DNA of 58,189 bases from IMG/VR virus record IMGVR_UViG_3300037225_001359, positions 1-58,189 of that record; one strand, written 5' to 3'. How positions within the stretch are numbered: position 1 is the stretch's first letter; each line of letters begins with the position of its first letter. Under the pieces are notes generated by a model. The model made no database searches and was not told where the DNA came from. It worked only from the letters and a program-made list of their open reading frames with translations. Shown one piece after another: positions 54,714 through 58,189 of the stretch. A program made the position numbers and the translations under genes. The stretch comes from a virus.

Positions 54714-54729
54714 ATAAAAGCTTTAGAAA
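54714..54729 (-). promoter_or_regulatory. Putative phage promoter motif (copy 7)
   Basis: Minus-strand TTTCTAAAGCTTTTAT, 28 bases before the 326-residue protein's ATG and directly after the stop of the 916-residue gene. Confidence 0.6.
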
Positions 54730-54733
54730 CTCA

Positions 54734-57484
54734 TCAGGGCATTTTGTCAATTTTTTCAGTTGAGGATTGAGATCCATAATTGATATTGTCAAACATTATG
54801 GTACGTCCCTTCTTGACATTACTTGTATCTTTCTGAGTAATTAATTCTTCTCTTTCTTTGGGAGCATTAACTTCAGGAACATAAATTCCGCGTTTATCAA
54901 TAGCCATTTCAGAAAATTGGTTCTGTAAGGGTTGAATGGGAAATGTATATCTAATATCCGTACGATCCAAAACTTCGATAGAAAAATGCTGCTGAACTAC
55001 ATAACCACCGGGTCCTTCAACAGGTGTCGGTGGTCCAACCAAACATCTATCACCATTTCTTCTGACGATCATATCCCTAATTGAAAGCAGCGGTGTTGGT
55101 GATGTCCAAGTATCCGTTTGATATTGTAATGTCAGACCTCTGTCAGTGTGGGCAATTTTTTGCTCTGTCATGGGTGTTGCAATTCGAATGGGATAGGGTC
55201 CATCAAATCCTCCGACAAATCCAGACCCATAACAAACATCGCAATCCTGGTCTGGTTGTTTATGTGTTCTTTCCTTGACATCTCTTTTGACACATTTACA
55301 AATTTTCCCTGCTCTTTTCTTCAAAAATAGCAGAACTCGTTCACCAGCATTATCAAGAATCCAACTATTTCGTCGAATGGCCTCTTCAAAGATCCAGCTT
55401 AATCTATCACCTTCTAGCTGAACCTGATGAAGAACATCCAGATCCGTTTCATCATTGTCTGTGACTGCTGTTACTTTATAAAAATATTTTTTTCTTAAAC
55501 CCAGATTCGTTTTTCTTTTCGTCGTTCTGTATGTCACTAATACTGTCGAAAATTCCGTCGGTTTTGGATTTTGAATCCAAATATTTCTAACCTCGTCATA
55601 ATTTCTTGAACAATCAAGTTCTATTTGACCTTCTAATCCATATAATTTCTTAATAACAGCTTTTTGTGCATCAATCGTCACAGTTATTTGTGTGATGTCA
55701 TCTGTCGGTTTTCCAGTTCCTGAATTATCAACAATGGGTGTATTTGCGGTTTGAATAAAATATTCTAAAAGCTGATTTCTAGGCTCAATAATAATTGGTA
55801 TTCCTGAATTCATGACGAAGTTTTGCCAATTCATTTCTATAGGAACATTAGCTGATTTACCTAAAATCTCGACATACATGTCTTGATTGTAATTTGTGTA
55901 TGTTCCCAGATTGACAAAACTTCCGTTGCTCAGATAAAAAGTTGTAATTGTAGTACCCGATCGAGTTATTCTAAACGATCCCTGTAGATCATTACTAGAG
56001 ACCCTAGAACCTATATCTATATTTCCGTTATAGATTCTATTACTATGGTAGATATTAGCTCCCGTAGACCTCTCCCGTGACATCCAGATAGCGTTATCGT
56101 CATCGGTCTTGACTCCGAATCCACATGCTTGATAATTCTTTGTCTGTGCATTCCAAATTGTTAAATTAAAATCGATCTGAATATCAAAATCATTTTTTAA
56201 TTTAAATTTAGAGACTAATTTCGAACCTTGAATCAATCCCACTTTGTCTGTAAAAATAACTCCAAAGTTCTGAAACATCAACTGAGCAGGATCAGATTCT
56301 ATCCATTTCATTTTATCATAATCGGGCTCAGAAAAATTATCATTTACCTCTCGGCTAATATTGACTGTTCTACGAAATTGTTCACTAACATTTTCATTGA
56401 TAACTGATAAATCCAATGTACTGTCTCGATATTGATTTGTCGTGATAAGGCGATCATTGACTTTTTCATAATTGCCCTTGGGATCATCAGCTCTGTAGAC
56501 ATTATATCCGATGATGTTAGTATAAATCGGATACATATCGTCCCATCTAATATCCAGAGCATTTTCTACATAGGGATATGAGATGAATACATTTTGAACT
56601 TTGATATTGTTCCGAGCTCGATAAATATTATAGACTTCTTCTTCAACTGCTTCGACATTTCCAGCTGTATCTATTGCAAAAAACTTGAGCACTGTTCTCT
56701 TATTTTCAGGAATAATAATCGGAGTTGTATAAGTTTGAGAACTGGATGTCGGAATAGTTGCATTGGTTGTAAAGAAAATCGTTGACGGTTCATCAGAACT
56801 CAACACGACATTTTGTGTTGAAAAATAATCTCCGCCTGTTGGTGTTGCAATAGTTGTCGGTGCTGTATAATCAAGATTATAAGTTTCTGTTTCAATTTTA
56901 CTAAATTGTAGATCTGCATCTAATGCGACAAATTTTAATTGTGTTTGACCTTCGACAGAAATGTCCAAAGGTGTAGTATATTGATTTGAAAATAGTGTCG
57001 GATCTGTAGTGTCTGTTGTATAATAAATTGTTGTCGTTAATGGAATTTGTCGATCAGATGTGAAAAACTCCGTTGTAAGAGAAACCGTTTGAGGTAAACT
57101 ATAATATCCACCTCTGACATCTGCTGAAACGATTAATGGTTCATTGTCAGGATCGTTTTGGCAAATAAAAGAAAAAGAATCCGTAACAGTAGCTAAGCTA
57201 TCTTGATAGTTCGTATCTACTGTAACTTCTTCATTATAGTCGAATTCAACTTCTTGAATGATATTAACAGAGACGATAGTAGGCAAAGCATTTTCATTAG
57301 TTATTGTGCCATGATAACCAAGTTGAAATTGACCGGCCAAAATTGCGTTGAGTCCATTGAGTTGAACATTCAACGTCGCAACATAAATCAAGCCCGTATC
57401 TTGAATACGAAAAAAAATCGGTGTTGTTCTAGATGCACCGATTGTTCCTTTATTGGGAATATAATCGATAATTTTAACTGCCAT
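54734..57484 (-). CDS. Large virion protein with chitobiase-like, fibronectin III, lectin-like and Cys-motif domains
   Basis: 916 residues. Residues about 130-290: two chitobiase C-terminal-like modules (TTTIYYTTDTTDPTLFSNQY; STIFFTTNATIPTSSSQTY) with FFAIDTAGNVEA between strands. About 300-360: fibronectin-III-like (ALDIRWDDMYPIYTNIIGYN). About 390-560: a jelly-roll of lectin or glucanase type (FDIQIDFNLTIWNAQTKNYQ, SGTTITTFYLSNGSFVNLG). About 720-760: a Cys motif, KICKCVKRD and CDVCYGSGFVGGFDGP, likely a zinc site; this last part resembles a conserved large-phage virion domain that I recall only as hypothetical. The start codon overlaps the end of a possible disrupted gene. The ribosome site is weak (GAGAG). 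Confidence 0.8.
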   Translation of the reverse strand: MAVKIIDYIPNKGTIGASRTTPIFFRIQDTGLIYVATLNVQLNGLNAILAGQFQLGYHGTITNENALPTIVSVNIIQEVEFDYNEEVTVDTNYQDSLATVTDSFSFICQNDPDNEPLIVSADVRGGYYSLPQTVSLTTEFFTSDRQIPLTTTIYYTTDTTDPTLFSNQYTTPLDISVEGQTQLKFVALDADLQFSKIETETYNLDYTAPTTIATPTGGDYFSTQNVVLSSDEPSTIFFTTNATIPTSSSQTYTTPIIIPENKRTVLKFFAIDTAGNVEAVEEEVYNIYRARNNIKVQNVFISYPYVENALDIRWDDMYPIYTNIIGYNVYRADDPKGNYEKVNDRLITTNQYRDSTLDLSVINENVSEQFRRTVNISREVNDNFSEPDYDKMKWIESDPAQLMFQNFGVIFTDKVGLIQGSKLVSKFKLKNDFDIQIDFNLTIWNAQTKNYQACGFGVKTDDDNAIWMSRERSTGANIYHSNRIYNGNIDIGSRVSSNDLQGSFRITRSGTTITTFYLSNGSFVNLGTYTNYNQDMYVEILGKSANVPIEMNWQNFVMNSGIPIIIEPRNQLLEYFIQTANTPIVDNSGTGKPTDDITQITVTIDAQKAVIKKLYGLEGQIELDCSRNYDEVRNIWIQNPKPTEFSTVLVTYRTTKRKTNLGLRKKYFYKVTAVTDNDETDLDVLHQVQLEGDRLSWIFEEAIRRNSWILDNAGERVLLFLKKRAGKICKCVKRDVKERTHKQPDQDCDVCYGSGFVGGFDGPYPIRIATPMTEQKIAHTDRGLTLQYQTDTWTSPTPLLSIRDMIVRRNGDRCLVGPPTPVEGPGGYVVQQHFSIEVLDRTDIRYTFPIQPLQNQFSEMAIDKRGIYVPEVNAPKEREELITQKDTSNVKKGRTIMFDNINYGSQSSTEKIDKMP

Positions 57485-57563
57485 GTTTTTTCACACTCTC
57501 AATAGATTTTATGACTAAAATCTGTTTTATTAAGTCTTTCATTTTCAACCAATCAATATCCCA
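57474..57563 (-). pseudogene. Possible C-terminal remnant of a gene interrupted by the tnpB locus
   Basis: From the repeat edge the frame reads WDIDWLKMKDLIKQ, then ILVIKSIESVKKHGS and stops, overlapping the next gene's ATG by 11 bases (an overlap common among genes here). The protein-like text begins exactly where the tnpB-end repeat ends. The front part of the gene would lie beyond the window. It could instead be a 22-codon leader starting at MKDLI. Confidence 0.35.
57504..57523 (-). repeat. 8-bp inverted repeat before the 916-residue gene
   Basis: AGATTTTA / TAAAATCT with a 4-base loop, 20 bases before the ATG. There is no T-run. It may be a small regulatory hairpin or coincidence in AT-rich DNA. 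Confidence 0.4.
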
Positions 57564-57611
57564 ATGGTTTAAAAAAATTAAACTTTGTTTAACTTTAATT
57601 CACTTTTAATC
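57564..57611 (-). repeat. 48-bp repeat, copy B (3' end of tnpB)
   Basis: Identical to 53657-53704. It contains the last ten codons and stop of tnpB, a TTAAAC-AAA-GTTTAA stem and seven T. In TnpB loci this region forms the 3' part of the omega-RNA, with the guide taken from the flank after the right end, here just below 57564. Confidence 0.85.
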
Positions 57612-58189
57612 CATTCATCATGGTCTAAAAGCATCTCAAAAGTCTTTACGGACTTAAGTTGGGTCAACCATAGACCCTTATTTGGTTCGATTGGGCATTT
57701 TAAATTTTTCTGCATAATGTTTACAGACCCATTTCCGTCTCTACTAAATCTTAGATCTTTCGCTAATTCAACAACTCTATCTGACAATTTTAATTTTTTG
57801 TCAAATCTTTTGCCTGTTAAACAATTAGTTTGAGAAGTCCAAGCTTCGTCTTGTTTAACAAACTCTATTCCTTTGTCTTCGGCTTTGTATCCGACAAAGA
57901 ACTTAAATCTACTCAAACAGCCCTGGTTCTGAGTTGATTTATTTAATCCTGAATTTCTTTTTCTTTCCTTTCTATTTTGTCCTTTGACTTTCTTTTTTAC
58001 TAACTTTTTTGTCTGAATATCGCCATAAATAATTTTATTGACGTTATTTTCTTGACAATATTCAATTATCTTTTTACTGACTTTATGTTGAAAGTCTTTG
58101 TTCTTATTCGTTAAATTTCTTTTTAGTCTTTTGTAAACTCTTTTTAGCTTTTTCCAGCGTCTTGACTTTTTCTTTTTGTGATCAAGTAA
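57578..58189 (-). CDS. tnpB: TnpB-family RNA-guided nuclease, N-terminus outside the window
   Basis: The frame is open from the window edge to the stop at 57578: 203 visible codons including many Lys/Arg (KKKKSRRWKKLKRVYKRLKR). VNKIIYGDIQTKKL is the RuvC-II region (a GD form seen in some TnpB groups rather than ED), then YKAEDKGIEFVKQDEAWTSQ, the conserved stretch before the zinc finger, and LRFSRDGNGSVNIMQK, the RuvC-III motif with its Asp. The zinc finger is replaced by TNCLTGKRFDKKLKLSDRVV with a single Cys; I recall such CLTGKxF variants in proteobacterial TnpBs. The RuvC-I residue and the start cannot be seen. Translation with ATG alone would hide this gene, because no Met occurs early in the visible part. 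Confidence 0.85.
   Translation of the reverse strand, partial: LLDHKKKKSRRWKKLKRVYKRLKRNLTNKNKDFQHKVSKKIIEYCQENNVNKIIYGDIQTKKLVKKKVKGQNRKERKRNSGLNKSTQNQGCLSRFKFFVGYKAEDKGIEFVKQDEAWTSQTNCLTGKRFDKKLKLSDRVVELAKDLRFSRDGNGSVNIMQKNLKCPIEPNKGLWLTQLKSVKTFEMLLDHDEWIKSELKLNKV

Noticed and set aside
57485-57577. Eighth copy of the promoter-like motif before the 916-residue gene
   Set aside because: No TTTCTAAAG-like sequence is present there; if the gene had one it may lie beyond the tnpB locus.
1-58189. Alternative genetic code (stop reassignment), known in some huge phages
   Set aside because: TAA, TGA and TAG all end genes at sensible places (for example TAG at 37401-37403, TGA at 615-617).
1-58189. 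tRNA genes or CRISPR arrays
   Set aside because: No cloverleaf-like segments or regularly spaced repeats were seen by eye; all gaps are short and accounted for.

Overview
This 58 kb, AT-rich window reads as the structural (tail, baseplate, fibre and lysis) region of a large contractile-tailed bacteriophage, a myovirus of jumbo-phage character. I infer this from a tail sheath, a tube protein, a tape measure, a gp27-like hub, a gp5-like spike, a J-like wedge protein and several very long beta-rich virion proteins. Every supported protein gene is on the minus strand, so transcription runs from high to low coordinates. Genes are packed with a few bases of spacing or with overlapping stops and starts. 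TAA, TGA and TAG all end genes, so the code is standard. The host cannot be named. Terminase, portal and major capsid genes are not in the window.

In order of transcription: at the right edge a TnpB-family gene is cut by the window (57578 to the end). It is followed by a 916-residue virion protein and two fibre-like proteins that share a C-terminal domain (50466-54686). Next come small proteins and a glycosylation island: a family-2 glycosyltransferase, a Cys-rich small protein and a 998-residue GT2-GT4-GT2-TPR protein (45895-49935). Then come a gp10-like neck protein, a holin-like membrane protein, an M15-type endolysin, an actin-fold ATPase, two small proteins and a neck or tail-completion protein (40457-45851). 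An S74-chaperoned fibre, the sheath, a strong terminator, the tube, tail-assembly proteins and the tape measure follow (29105-40383). The baseplate block runs from the hub and spike (24096-29099) to several huge wedge, periphery and receptor-facing proteins (615-22504). The last gene (158-556) may be frameshifted.

Two RNA-guided nuclease loci interrupt this module. One is a complete IscB (HEARO-type) element at about 22507-24032, with an intact RuvC/HNH nuclease, a structured upstream omega-RNA region and hairpin ends. The other is the TnpB locus at the right edge. A 48-bp copy of the 3' end of that tnpB lies 3.9 kb away at 53657-53704, like a scar.

The most notable unexplained signal is a 16-bp motif, TTTCTAAAGNNTTTAT on the minus strand. 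It occurs at least seven times, always in the coding orientation and only in the gap 14-90 bases before a start codon. It is a strong candidate for a phage-specific (late) promoter. Also notable are the phage-encoded actin-like protein and a small beta-domain that recurs in the sheath and in several baseplate proteins.
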